From Mesaphorura yosii (taxonomy: Eukaryota; Arthropoda; Collembola; Poduromorpha; Tullbergiidae), in contig WIXG01000283.1 in assembly GCA_009869945.1 (NCBI GenBank), forward strand, positions 1 through 64,000: a DNA stretch of 64,000 nucleotides, in the 5' to 3' direction. A program made the position numbers and the translations under genes. The notes under the pieces were generated by a model. That model had not been told where the DNA came from. It saw only the letters and a list, made by a program, of their open reading frames with translations, and did not search any database. Shown here piece after piece: positions 26,701 through 41,700 of this stretch; the first letter of the stretch is position 1; every line of letters starts with the position of its first letter.

Positions 26701-29700
26701 TGAGCATGTGCGACCACCAAGACGCGTGCGGCATGAACGGTAAGCATCAGAAATATTACAATCAAAAACTAAACCACCATTATCATTGATCTTGTTTTGA
26801 ATCCCAGCACTTTGCACTGCTTCTGGTCATCAGAAAACGTGCACGTGTCCGAGTGGCTTCTCCGGAAATTCAACACTTGAGTGCTACAGAAGTAAGAAGA
26901 AGACACTGACTTGACCTTGAATTTTGATTTTGCTCATTGTATTAACGCATCGAATGTCATTTCAGACGCCGTGCCTTGCCAGACCCAACGAGACTGTGGA
27001 GCCGGGCAGTCCTGCACTCACGGAATGTGCTTGCTGGAATGCGACGGGAAGTACGGATGTGCTGTCAACGAACGCTGCATGAATGGAAAATGCTTACGTA
27101 AGTCTGCATGCGAAAAAGCAGTATGCATTGCATTTTGCATGGGATTTAATTGGCAATTGGGCAAAATTTGTTCAGTGACCTGCCGAGTGGATCACGATTG
27201 CTTCCTGAGCCACGTCTGTCTGGGGAACACGTGCGTGATTGGCTGCCGAACCAACGATGATTGCGGAGAACAAGATACGTGCCACGAATCAAGATGCATC
27301 TCTCCTTGCCAGCCCTCCACGTGCGGGCCGCAGAGCGTCTGCACAGTCGTCAACCACCAGCCCAGGTGCACCTGCCCACCGAGGACGATTCCAAACCCGA
27401 CTCCGTTGGTGGGCTGTGTCAGGGAGCCTCTCAGCTGCGGCTCCAACCAAGACTGTCCTCAGGGCACACACTGCGACAAAGGCGCCTGCAGACAACGCTG
27501 TGGGCCGTCGGCCCCTTGCCTCCATCGCGAATCATGTCAGAATGGACTCTGCCAGCCAGTCTGCAGACGAGACTCCGAATGCCGAAGTGGAGAAATCTGT
27601 GTTGGTCAAACCTGCCAAATTGGCTGCCGGTCCCACGACTCTTGTGCGAATGACGAAGCTTGCATCAGCGGAAGGTGTTCCAGTCCCTGCAATCAACTCA
27701 ATGTTTGCGGATCGAACGCGCTCTGCTCCGTGGAACGCCACATTCCAAAGTGCAGATGCCCCGACGCCCTGATTGGGGACCCACGAACAGCCTGCACGGC
27801 GCCTCTCCTGCAATGCACGTCCCAAAGAAGTTGCGGAGACGAGTACGTGTGCTCTGATAAACTCTGCCGATTAAAATGCTCCAGGTAAAAAAGTTTTCCA
27901 ACTTCACCGTGAGTGTTGCCGAAGAAAGCATTCAATAAATAATTTCATTTGTAGCAACTCCGACTGCCTGAACGACGAAAGCTGCATCGGCGGCATCTGC
28001 AAGCCGCTCTGCTCGCACGACGAGAACTGTGGACCAGGCCTCATTTGCCAAGGAAGAGTTTGTGTCGAAGGCTGTCGCGGTGACTCGCAGTGTCCACCGC
28101 ATTTGTCATGTATTAAGCAACGGTGCCAAGGTGCGTAGAACTCGTGAATTAGTGATTTCTTGGATGATATCAAGTCATTTGGCATTCTCGTTCTCTTCTT
28201 TGCAGATCCTTGCAAGTCCGGAGCCACCTGCGGTCGCTGTGCGCTGTGCCAAGTGGTTGACCACTCCGCCCTGTGCCAGTGTCCAGTCAACACCGTCGGC
28301 AACCCTCTCGAGCTGTGCTCCGTCGCCCCTCAACGCTGCTCTGGCTCAGGGTGCGCAAAGGGCTTCCGGTGCGAAGGAGGCTACTGCCTCAAGGCCTGTC
28401 GTGCAACAACTGACTGCGACTGTGGGCAGACGTGCAGCAATGGAAAGTGCCTAAGTCAGTGCTCCAGCAGGATGCAGTGTCCTCAGGGCCAAATTTGCGA
28501 CCGAGACATTTGTGTCAGCGGCTGCCGAGCCAACTCCGACTGCGACTTTGACCAAGCGTGCGTTCAGGGCCAATGTCAAAACCCCTGTCTGACCAGAAAT
28601 ATTTGTGGGAAGAACGCACTGTGTCAAATCACTCAACACCGTGCCCTGTGCCTGTGCCCCGACGGAATGCAAGGAGACCCGACCGCCGAATGTCGCAAAC
28701 TCGGCTGCCAGCGGAGCGAAGACTGCAACGTCGAGCAGGAGTGTCTGAATGGTTAGTTCAAATTTTCGATTTAAAAAACACTGCCACTTTCCAATTTTCG
28801 AATTTTGAGCTTGGTTTATTTTTCAACAACTTTGAATGAACACCATTCTAATGCTAAGTTTGTTTTTACAGGTAAATGTGTTAATCCGTGTCTCCAGCCA
28901 GCAGTCTGTGGTCTGAACGCTCAGTGTCGCGTGCTTGGAAGAAAGGCGTCGTGCGAGTGTCCCGCCTCCTTCACTGGAAACGCTCGCGTAGAGTGCAAAC
29001 GATGTATGATTAATCATTTATTTATGAAGAAAGAAATGCAAATGAATTGACGTTAATTGACATTAATTGACTTCTTACTTTTCACAGACAACAATGACTG
29101 CAGCGCCAGACCGTGCGGTCGAAACACAAAGTGTCTGAATACGCCAAACGGAGCCTTGTGTTCCTGTGCCCAAGGCTGTTCTGGGGATCCTCTGAAGGGC
29201 TGTGAGTGCCAAGGTCTCTACCTCCCACCCGACGACTGCCGCACTCAAGGATGTGGCCTCGGAGCCACCTGCCAGGAAAACAGATCCGGAACTTTCACTT
29301 GTGTCTGCCCAGACTCCACGACCGGAAATCCATTCAAGTCTTGCACTCAATGTATGTATCACTATTTCTATTTTTATTGATGCTGAAGGCAAAAGTATAG
29401 TCTTCAACTTTAATCTCGCAGCATCGCAGTGTCAGACGGACGAAAACTGCTCTCAACAAAAGGCCTGCATAAAAGGTCAGTGTCGAGACCCGTGCCAGTT
29501 GTACGGAGTTTGTGGGAAGAACGCCGTCTGTCGTGCCATCAAGCACAAGCCAGTGTGCAGTTGCCCCAGCTGTTTCGTCGGGCATCCCGAGCAGCACTGC
29601 TCTCCAGACGAAAGATGCACCACGTCGGGAAAGCAAATGATCCCTGGCGGGCACGAGCGGTGTCTCTCGAACAAAGAGTGCGCTGTCGGTTTCGCCTGCA

Positions 29701-32700
29701 ACCTGGCCATCGGCATCTGTGAGAATCCGTGCGCTTCGGCGTCCGGAGGCTCCGCGATTGGAATTCGGTGTAGCGCGAACCAAAAGTGTGTGGTGCGAAA
29801 TCACCAACCAGGTACGTAGGAATGAATTGCTTACGCAAAATTCCCCATGCTGATCATACAATTTTGCCTCTTAGTTTGTGCCTGTAAGTTTGGGCTTGTT
29901 GTGAACGGTCACTCGGAGCTCACCTGCCCGAGTGCCGAGATGCCCGTCTGCACGAGTGACTACCAGTGCCCATCCAACCTGGCCTGTATTGTCGGAAGGT
30001 GCCAAAATCCTTGCTCTAGTCAGAACGCGTGCGAAAGGGGTCGGACGTGCAAGGTGCTCAACCACCAGCCGTATTGCACCTGCGAGCGGGAGGAGTGCAC
30101 TGCCTCCATCTCAATCTGCATGGACCACTCCGGATGCCCTTCCCACCTCGCCTGTTACAAGTTCGCCTGCGTCAACCCATGCGTCAACTTCAGATGTGAC
30201 GACAACACACCGTGTGTGGTTGAAAATCACAGAGCCGTCTGTACGAAAGGATGCCCGCCTGGATTTTCTGTCGTGCCCGAAGCGGGTTGTAGAGGTAATT
30301 TCGACCTGCCATTTGGATCCTTCAGAGAAGTATGCTCACACTGTCAATCATTATTGTTTTCTGCAGAGGAATGCCGCAGCAACTCAGAGTGCCCCTCCAA
30401 CAAGATTTGTCAGGAGGGAATTTGCGTGAATCCGTGCGTGACGCGGAGTCCATGCAGGTCGAATCAGGAGTGTTCAGTCAGAAACCACATCACGACTTGC
30501 GTGCCAGGTATGCGACCCGCATTTGTCAGGTCCGTGTTTTGTTCTATGAGCAGCGTAATTAATTCATGCGTCTTCTTTCAGTTTCAGAGCCTGAAGAGCC
30601 TTCCTGTGGCTACTGCAGGCCAAATTACAGATGTGATCAAGCCACAAGAAAATGTGTTCCAGGTACGGCAAACGCATTACGCAGACTTTATTAATTATGG
30701 GCTCCTTTTTAATGTTTTTGATTGTTTTTGCCAGTTGGATGCCAGAATGACCGAGACTGTGGCTCAAATGAAGTCTGCATGCGACCCAACTGCGTGCGCC
30801 CGTGCACCATCCGCAACCCGTGCGGGGCGAACGCAAATTGTCACAACATTGACCACAAGGCCGTGTGCAGCTGTGCGGAAGGTTATACCGGAGATCCGTT
30901 CCGAGGCTGCGACCAAATTCGTCCGAAGAACACCGAGTGCCAGTACAATCGGGACTGTGGACCCACGCGGTTCTGTGACAATCAATCGCACAGATGCCTC
31001 TCGCCCTGTCTGTCCGACTCGTGCGGGGTTTATGCGGAGTGCGTTGCCGAGAACCACCAAATGAGATGTCAATGTCTGCAAGGCTTCCAGGGAAATCCTT
31101 ACTTGGGCTGCTCGAGAAGTATGCATCGTTTAGGAATTTGAATCAGGAATCAATTCATATTGTAAAATTAAAATGCTTCTAATTGCTAGCTCCTTCCGGA
31201 TGTTTGAGTGACAACGAATGCCCGTCTCACCTGGCATGTGTCCAGCGTAAATGTGAAAGCCCTTGCAGATGCGGAACTAATGTAAGTGACCTTCAAATGA
31301 CTTTGGAAGTCGGCAGAATTATGCAATCGTTTACTCTTACCTTTACGTTTGCAGGCGGTTTGCGAAGTGACAAATCACAAAGCAGTTTGCAGATGTCCCA
31401 CGAATTTTATTGGTGACCCATTTCACGAGTGTCGCGCGCCTCAAAACCCTTGCCAGCCATCTCCTTGCGGAGTCGGCGCCATTTGCCAAGTGACCCCGAA
31501 CGGACCCGTCTGCAGTTGTCCCAGGGAACTGACTGGAAATCCATTCATCAAGTGCAGTAAGTCGAGACCTTCGGATCAGACGATGACGGCATGCATATTG
31601 GCAATTCTTAACACAATTCTCCTCCGACAGTCCCCGAGGGCGATGCATGCGTGCCAAGTCCATGCGGTGCAAACAGCGGCTGCCGTATGATCAACAAGCG
31701 TCCGATCTGCTTCTGTCTGCCTTCGTACGTCGGTGACCCACCCAACTCACCTTGCAAACCTCCAAGCGAGCCCTGCAATCCATCGCGCTGTGGTCCGAAC
31801 ACGGAGTGCAACATCGTGAAGGACGGAATTGCGCGGTGCACGTGTCTGCCAGGCTACATCGAGAGTCCAAACACTCTTCAGGGCTGCGTCAAAATCCAGA
31901 ACCCGTGCGAGCCGAACCCGTGGTAAGCACGATAAAATTCCTAAAAACCAGCAAAACAGTTAGTATTGAAATAATAAACTACGTGATGCTCGGTATGATT
32001 TAAAGCGGAATTGGAGCAGTCTGCGACACGACCAGGAACCCGCCTTGCTACTGCGCTAATGGGGTTGGCAATCCTTTCGTGCGTTGTGGGCCTCCGCGCC
32101 TGTGCAATCCAGGACCGTGTGGACCTAACTCCGACTGCTACATTGTCAACAACGTGGAGGAGTGCAGGTGCAAAAATTCTTTTAGCGGAGACCCCTACGA
32201 TCAGTGCATACAGAAAAAAATCGACCCGTGCTCGCCGTCTCCATGTGGCTTAAATACGGGTAAGAGATTAAGAACGGTTCCTGAGAAACTAGACTCGGAA
32301 CGGAAGCTGCTTAATTTACTAATATTTTGTGTCAATCTAGAATGTCGCGTTCAGAACAACCAAGCAGTGTGTCTTTGCAAGCCTGGATACAAGGGCTACC
32401 CGGTCAGCCGTCAAGGCTGTCAGCCGGAGTGCACGGTTCCACAAGACTGTCCAAATTCGAAGACCTGTGTCTCGTACCAGTGTGTCGACCCGTGTGTTGG
32501 GGCCTGTGGTTACGTAAGTCCACTTCCGGTGCGACCCTTATGTAAAGACTTCGTTCCGTTACAATGAAACATTTATTTCTAAAATACAGAACGCGGACTG
32601 CAGACCTCAAAATCACAGGGCCGGTAAGTTTTCAAAAGTACCGACATTTTAGTTCGATCTGCTAACTGCTAACTTTTGACTTAACAAAATTTTTCAGTTT

Positions 32701-35700
32701 GCACCTGCATCAGAGGAACAACAGGCAACCCTTACGTTCGATGTAACACGATTCAAGGTAAGCTTCATTAAATAGTCCAAAAATTACTCCAGCAGATACA
32801 CTAACTGCTTTTGCTGTTTAGTGCCACCACCACAACCAAAAAATCCGTGCCAGCCATCGCCTTGCGGGGCAATGGCGGTATGCAGAGTCTCGGGGGACAG
32901 TGCTATCTGCTCCTGTCAGAAAGGCTACTTCGGACAACCGCTGGAGGGGTGCCGACCAGAATGCTTGTACAATTCTGACTGCAAGACGACGCAGATTTGT
33001 GACGGTCTTCGCTGCATCGACCCCTGTCAGACCGGAATTTGTGGAGCCAATGCAAAGTGCACCGTTGTCAGTCATCAAACCCTGTGCGTATGCTACGACG
33101 GATATGAAGGCAACCCAGCGATCGGATGCAATCGAAGAATACTGCCACCTGTGAAATTTGACCCGTGCAGTCCGAACCCTTGTCCATTGAGCACGAGATG
33201 CCGACCTGAAAATGGAGTCGCCGTTTGTGAGTGCGTTCCGGGATACCTGTCGGCGTGCGGGTGTGCAAGGGACTCTGACTGCTCCCTCCACCAAGCCTGC
33301 ATTTCTGGTCGTTGTGCTGGTACGTCTCGATGAAACTAATTTTGCCACGTTTTTTTTCCAAAACGTTAATTTCTCGACTTATTTTGTAGATCCGTGTCAG
33401 GGAGTTTGTGGAATCAATGCGGAATGCCGGGTTTTGCAACATCGCCCAACTTGCTTCTGTCCTGCAGGGTATTCCGGAGATCCATTCGTGCAATGTGCAA
33501 TTAGAGCAGGTATGTGTGTGGTCCGCAAATGTTCTAGAATAGAATTGACAAGGGGTTCAGATAAAAATAATTTTAATTATTTGCAACAACAGCTCCACCG
33601 TCGCCAACATATCTTCCTGCTCCTTATCGACCATGCAATCCAAACCCATGCGGTCCGAACGCGATCTGCGAAGAACGAAGTGGAACTTACAGATGCAGAT
33701 GTCTGAAGAACTATTTTGGCAATCCGGATTTGGGCTGTCATCCAGAATGCGTGATGAATTCCGACTGTCCCACCGACAAGGCTTGTGTGGACTATAAATG
33801 CCAAAATCCTTGTACTGCCAGCCTCTGCGGAATTGGTGCCAAGTGCCGAGTCATTTACCACGTGCCGTCTTGCGTGTGTGACGGCGACCTGCGAGGAGAC
33901 CCGTTCGTCCAGTGCGGTTAGTTAATTTTATTCGCACTTTAATTTGGCAATAGAACAGTTAACAATGACAATGCTTAAAGTCAACAAGGGTTTAGTTTAG
34001 TGGAGGTTTAGTATAACAACGTAACGCCAAAACACACATTAAAAAGAAAACCAAAGTTAAAAAGTTCAGACCTTTTCAGATTTAGAAACCCTGCATCGAG
34101 AAAATTGCAATGAGAGGGCTAATCAGAGTTAATCAGAGATTAAACCAAGCCGGAAAAGTCACTGTGGATTTTCTTTGTTCTGAATTTCGTGCTTGTTTTA
34201 TTTATAGCTCGAGCTCCAGAACCAACTCAGGAGCCATGTTTCCCGAGTCCCTGTGGTCCGTTCAGTCAATGCACAACCGGGAACAACAACGCTGCTATCT
34301 GCAGTTGTCTGCATGGCTACATCGGCTCGCCTCCAAATTGCAGGCCGGAATGTCTCGTGGATTCAGATTGTCCATTCCATCTGTCATGTATTCAATCGAA
34401 ATGTACCGACCCTTGTGTTGGAAAGTGTGGATACGGAGCACTATGCAAGGCTCACTATCATCGAGCAATCTGCTCCTGCAAACCAGGTGAAACTGGAAAT
34501 CCATTGATCTCCTGCTCGCCGGAACCGAGACAGCCAACTACCGAGCCTCCTGTGCAGAATCCCTGCTTCCCCTCTCCTTGTGGACCCAATAGTGTATGTC
34601 AGTCGCAAGGAGTGCGAGCCCTGTGCTCCTGCCAAGCAGGATTCTATGGAACTCCACCCTACTGCCGGCCTGAATGCACGATTTCTGCAGAGTGTAACCC
34701 CAACAGAGCCTGCTATAATTACAAATGTATAGATCCATGCGTTGGCGCCTGTGGGCAGGGAGCAGAATGCCGAGTCGTTCAGCACATTCCCATGTGCAGT
34801 TGCCCTCTCGGCCACGTCGGCGATCCGCTCTCCAGTTGCACCAGACTCATTGTCGAACCGAGCAAACCAGTCGACCCGTGCGTGCCTTCGCCGTGGTAAG
34901 CATAATATAATTTCTTTCAACATGCACACATGTGCTCACACATGTTCTACTTTTCAGTGGTGTCGGTGCTCAGTGCACGAAATTCTACGAACGAGCGATG
35001 TGTCGATGCACGTTCCCCAATCAGGGCGATCCGTACACTCTCTGCCGTCCCGAATGTGTTCAGAGTAAGTTCATCAACTCTCTTTGGGTAGCCATGCTTT
35101 GTAACCTTCTTTTGGAGATCAATCTCGGAATTTTCTTGTCAGATTCTGACTGTCCATCAAGCAAGGCCTGTTTCAACAATCGGTGCTCAGATCCCTGCGT
35201 TGGAACCTGCGGTATCGAAGCCATTTGCAGTGTTGTGAATCATGTGCCCGTCTGCATCTGCCCAGATGGCATGGAAGGCAATGCGTTCCAGCATTGCAGG
35301 AGAGTTCCACCACGTAAATTACTAATGGAATTACATCCTCAATTAAAGTGGTTGGGAAAATAATTTACTACTCATGTTTGTTTAGCGTACTTGCCTCCGA
35401 AGGACCCGTGCTATCCAAGCCCGTGCGGTTTGTATGCAAGTAAGTGGCAACTCATTTCATCATTTCTCCTTCCTTCGGAGATAATTCTTGTCTACGAATT
35501 CATGAATCTTTTTCTTTCAGCATGCCAGAACGTTGGCGGTGTGGCCCGCTGCACGTGCAACCCCGAATACATCGGAAGTCCACCAAATTGCCGGTGAGTA
35601 AAGAAGTAAACCTTTGGGCAGGTTCTTTAGCAAAAATGAAATACTTTAACATGTAACGTTATTTTTTTGCTTGCAGGCCGGAGTGCGTCTTAAGTAAGAT

Positions 35701-38700
35701 CTTTAAAAAAACGGCGTTTTCTCTTTGTAAATTATGAAATTAGCTCTTCAATAATTTAACAATTCGTTAAATTGTAGACTCGGACTGTCCAAGCGACAAA
35801 AGATGTGAAAACCAGAAGTGTGTGTCGCCTTGTCCAGGGCCATGCTCGCCAGGTGAGAACCCAATCCAATTAATCCTTCAATCTACAGTCCACTGCTTGA
35901 TTAGATTTAACACCTGTCCAATTTTCCAGATGCCCTTTGCGTCGTACGAAATCACAGCCCCATCTGCAGTTGTAAAGCGGGCTACACCGGTGATCCGTTT
36001 AGCTACTGCCAAGTCATAGTCAAACCAGAAGGTAAATGCATGAATATCTTATATGATACTCTGCTCTTAGTTTCTGGATAGTTTACGAGTGTCCTTTTCC
36101 GCAGAACCTGTGATTCGCATCGACCCGTGCAGAATTGCCAATTGCGGACTCTATGCGGAGTGTCGTGTGGTTGGAGAGTACGGAATTTGCAGCTGCCTTC
36201 CAAACTACTACGGAACGCCACCAAATTGCAGGTGCGTGACAAGTCCACCTTCTTTTACAATCTTTTCACAATTGAAAGTGAAGATTAATAAATGCTCTTT
36301 CTTATGTTTGTATTTGCAGACCCGAATGCACAGTTAACAGCGGTAAGCTTCCATCTCATATGACAAGAGTTAACGTGATAGAAATTTAAACATGAATGAC
36401 TTTAAATGTGTCTAGACTGTCCAAATAACAAGGCGTGTCTTCGAGAGAGATGTGTGGACCCTTGTATAGGTAAATCAATTTATATTTTCCCGCAACGATG
36501 ATCGGTTGTTAAATGCCCACTCAATCAACAAGTCTCTTTGAAACTCTTTGTTCAGGCGCTTGTGGAATCCGGGCATATTGTAGAGTCATTAATCACGCTC
36601 CAAACTGTTACTGCGACGAAGGCTATTTCGGAGATCCATTTTCGTCCTGCTCCCCAATTGGTTAGTCTCGTATTCTATCTAGACTTACTGAATTCGAAGG
36701 AGACCGGCCTTAATTTACTGTTACTGATTTCGAACTCTGATTTTGCAACAGAAAAAATCCAGCCTTGCTCGCCATCGCCTTGCGGAACAAACGCGGTTTG
36801 CCAAGAAAGAGGCGGGGCAGCTTCGTGTGTGTGTCTGCCAGACTACTTTGGAGATCCCTACACCGGATGCAGGTACTGCATTTATGCTCTACGCACTTAT
36901 GATTAATATCTTACTTCCCCTTAATTTAATTTCTTAATTTCCTAATTCCAGACCTGAATGCCTGATATCAAGTAAGTTGCATTTAATTAAGCGCGAGTTT
37001 GGCAGTTTTTGTATTTTACTAAGATAGGTTCACCAACCATATTTTTATTTCAGCCGACTGTCCAAACGACAAGGCCTGTATTGGAAACAAATGCAAGAAT
37101 CCGTGCACACCAGGAACTTGCGCACAGGTAGCCTTGAAAAAATTTTGGCAAGTTGAAGCTTCTGGTGCCAATTCGTAGCTTCATTCTCTGATTCGCTTCT
37201 TTTCAGAACGCGTACTGCAAGGTCAACAATCACGTGCCAACGTGTGTCTGTTCAGACGGTTACACCGGAGATCCTTTCTCGTCGTGTGTGGTGAAGGTTG
37301 CCCCTCAGCCAGCGAGAGACCCGTGTCAGCCGTCACCTTGCGGCCCGAACAGCCGTTGCACCATCGTCAATGACCGTGTCATTTGTTCTTGCAAAACTGG
37401 ATTCATCGGATCGCCTCCACAGTGCAGGTTTGCAAATTGCCTCGCTTTTTTTCGGTTCAATTTTTCCTTAAATGGCAAGGATTCCAATATATTTGTCACT
37501 TTCAGGCATGAGTGTGTTACGAATTCGGAATGTCCACTGATTTTGGCCTGTCTTGGAATGAAATGTGTCGATCCTTGTCCCGGTAATACTAAAGTCACAG
37601 AGCATCTTGTTTTGATTAAGGAGACAAATTCTAAGGAGCTTTCGATTTTATCCCCAGGGTCTTGCGCCAGGAATGCGCAGTGTCGAGTCATCAACCACAG
37701 CCCGATGTGCACTTGCCAGGCAGGGTTCAGAGGTGATCCGTTCCGAGGCTGCGAGCCTGAGCCGAAGATCGAGCCAGTAATCAGAGTTTATCCCTGTGAC
37801 CCCTCGCCGTGGTAAGCACTCTACACTTTATTAACTCAACTAAACCATCAACATTTTGTGGAGTGTGTTTGTAATGAAAGTGACACAGTGACAGTATTGG
37901 AGAATGGGTGTTCGAGTGAAAAGAGAAAGATTTTCGCGAGACATGAAAACAAAGACCGAATAGAGTTTCAGTTTTCCGTCGTATTCACATTGCTGTATTT
38001 CTGTATGACGCCATTTTACCTGCCATATAAGTCGTAAATTATGTAATGCTCTGTGTGATTCTTAGTGGCCCAAATTCCTATTGCAAAGTGCTCAACGACC
38101 AAGCTGCCTGCTCATGCAGGGAGTCGTACATTGGCAGACCTCCAAATTGCCGACCCGAGTGCAGTGTGGACAGCGACTGCCCATCAGACAAGGCGTGTAT
38201 CCGGGAAAAATGCTCAAATCCTTGCGTCGGGGCGTGCGGCTACGTAAGAGCACTGATAACAAGTTAGCTATGAAGTTTAAGAGCAAATCAGGACTAGCTG
38301 GCGATCTTTTTTGCAGAATGCTGGATGCCGCGCAGTTCAGCACAGACCTCAATGCTATTGCGAGACAGGATACGAGGGAGATCCTTTCAGAGGTTGCCAG
38401 CTCAGGATAATCGGTGAGTGATCAGCAAAATTTCGAAAATGAGCTTAAGTGGTGTTGACAAATACAAATGGCGTATTTATATTTATCTTGCCAGAAGTAC
38501 AGCCTGAGATTCTCAACCCGTGCAACCCGTCCCCGTGCGGATCCAATGCGGAGGTAAAAACTTGTACCACTCGCTGTAACACAGGAAATCCTGACTTCCT
38601 TGATCCCTATTTGAACTTTGATTTCTTCTTACAGTGCATTGAGAAAAACGGAGCGGGCGCTTGCCGTTGCCTTCCGGAGTACTTTGGCGATCCCTACACC

Positions 38701-41700
38701 GGCTGCAGGCCAGAATGCCTAATTTCATCAAGTGAGTTCCCAGTTATAGCTCTTCGATGTTTCGCGACCTCCTCGACCTTGTAACCCATTTCTTTCCAAT
38801 CTCTCTAGATGACTGTCCCTTCGACAAAGCATGTATAAGAAACAAATGTGTCAATCCTTGCGGTGCTGGAACCTGTGGTCATGTATGCGCCGTTCCATCT
38901 GACTTGATAATCAGCTTATATTTTGAAGTGATTCGTCCTTTATTAAGTGCTAATCCTGGTTCTGTAGAGGGCGGAATGTCGAGTTCACAACCACATTGCA
39001 ACGTGCTACTGCCCACCTGGGCTGACTGGAAACCCTCAGCTGGAATGTCGCCCAATTCCGCCACCTGTCGTTCAGCGCCGAGATCCCTGTAACCCTTCAC
39101 CTTGCGTTAGTGCAGCATTTGATAGCGGATCTAATCGTGTCGGAGGGCTTTTAAGATTTACTGATCTCTGGTTTTAATTACGCAGGGCCCCAACAGCGAA
39201 TGCAGAAACAACAACGACGTGCCGGTCTGCTCATGCAAACGTAAGTGCTTCAATGACTGCCAATTTTGGAACAGGGCCCTAATCAGAACCTTTTATTCTT
39301 TTAGCCGGATATCTTGGAAACCCACCGAGCTGTCGAGTAAAAGACTATTTCAAACTGACGCAAAATAATCTCAACCCCATGCACTTACTAATTTATTGAA
39401 TTTATTATTTGCGTAGCCCGAATGCATTTCATCGTCTGAATGTTCTCTGGACAAGGCTTGTATTCGAAACAAGTGTACGAATCCATGTCCAGGTAAATTC
39501 TATTCTCCATTGTAAACTGCTATTTTTTACGAGCTAAATTTTCTGAATGCTTCATGTTTGGTACATTGTTGCAGGTCCTTGTGCGGCGACAGCAGTCTGC
39601 AGAACAATCAATCACAGTCCTATCTGCACATGCAGACCAGAAGAGTCGGGGGATCCGTTTGTGTTGTGCCGTGCCTTGCCACCACCGCCAGTCAGAAACA
39701 TCTGCAGCCCATCACCTTGCGGTGGGTTCCTGCGAAATAAGCCAGACGCATTTACACATGCACGTATTTTAATTGACGCTTTGTTGCTTTGAATTACAGG
39801 TCCCTACAGCGAATGCAAAGAACTAAACGGCCAGCCTCTGTGCAGCTGCATCAGGGGCTACATCGGACGGCCTCCAAATTGCCGCGTTGGCTGCACCATC
39901 GACTCGGAATGTCCAAGCAACCTTGCGTGCATCCAAACGCAATGCGGAGATCCGTGTGTAGGAGCCTGTGGTTATGTAAGTCTGGAAAATTTATGCTTGG
40001 CCAACTAATAAGTTGGATTCTCATAAATTCTTGAATGAACTTCAACGAAACATTTCAATTTATAGAACGCTGGATGCAGAGTCGTTGCTCATCGGCCACA
40101 ATGCTACTGCATCGGTGACAATTATGAAGGAGATCCTTACGTGGGTTGTAATATCAGGCGTAAGTCTTGTCTCTCTGCCCTATTAAAGCAATGGTGTCAG
40201 TTGAATCAATGCGTGTTACTTTTCTTTTGAAGAAATCCCGGAAGAAGTGATTGACCCATGCCGCCATTCGCCGTGTGGCGCGAATGCCGAGTGCCGACAG
40301 CAAAATGGAGCCGGATCGTGTGTGTGTCTCCGAGGCTACTTTGGAGACCCGTTTTCCGGATGTCGTCCAGAATGTGTAGTTAATGGTAATTGCATTTTTA
40401 ATGGCGGTAGAAAAGGTCTAGCATTTTAACATGTCCGTTATTTGAATCCAAAATAGCCGACTGTGACACCACGAAAGTGTGTGCAAATTCGAAGTGTATT
40501 GATCCATGCGCTGGGCTCTGCCCCATCAACGCTCAGTGCTCTGTCGTCTACCACAAGGCCTCATGTAATTGTATCAGCGGATATGAAGGTGATCCGTACA
40601 CGGGATGCCGCCTTCCAACAAGTACGAGCATTAGTAATGAGCTGATTGATTAAGGCAAGGGTAGAAACTGACATTTGACTTTTCTCATTTTAGCGTATTT
40701 GCCCCCGAGGACCGAGGATCCCTGCCTTCCCAATCCCTGCGGTCCTTATAGCCAATGCCGAAATGTGAACGGTGCCTCTGTTTGCTCTTGTCTTCCAACC
40801 TACATTGGAAGCCCGCCGTCTTGCAGAGTAAGTTTTTCATCGCTCGTACTTCGTACTTACTACTTGAGCTTTGAGCTAATTCAGTTGTTTAATTCTTCAG
40901 CCCGAGTGTGTTTCTTCATCGGAATGTGCTCTAGACAAAACATGTCGCAATATGAAGTGTGTGAATCCCTGTAAGTCTCCGTGCATTAAACTTAATTACA
41001 AAACCTCTTGAGCCGTCTGTCTTACCGTACTTACCGTTTCGTTTGACAGGTCCGGGTCCGTGCGCTACATCAGCGCTCTGTCGTGCCGTGAACCACAGCC
41101 CACTTTGCAGTTGTCCTCCTGGTAAATGAACAGACAGTACATACTCGAAAGGATTCTGTGAATAAGATTTAAATGTTTCTTGTTTTTTATTTTTAGATAC
41201 AATCGGAAATCCGTTTGAGGAATGTCATGTCCGCAGATTACCAGTCCAACCAGTTAATCCCTGTGAGCCCTCTCCCTGTGGCCCGTTTTCAACGTGCCAG
41301 GTTATCAATGAAATTGGCGTGTGCTCCTGTCTGAGCGGATACATTGGCCGACCACCGAATTGCCGGTAAGTTCGAAGTGCTCTCATTTAAACTCGATTGA
41401 TTGTCAAACGAGAGAACTAAAGTAAAGGGCCCTTCTCTACAGGCCGGAATGCACAACGGACGCCGACTGCCCGGCCGACAAAGCCTGTGTTTCTCAAAGG
41501 TGTCAGAATCCCTGCAACGGCATTTGTGGATACAACGCCCTCTGCCAAGTTGTCAACCACCGCCCACAATGCATTTGTGCTGAAGGTACAATAAAATCCT
41601 CGATGAAGCATGAATGAGAGGACACGAGTTCATGTTGCCATTGAATTACTCTCCAGGATTCACTGGTGATCCGTATTCGGGCTGCCAGGCGCGGGGCTAC

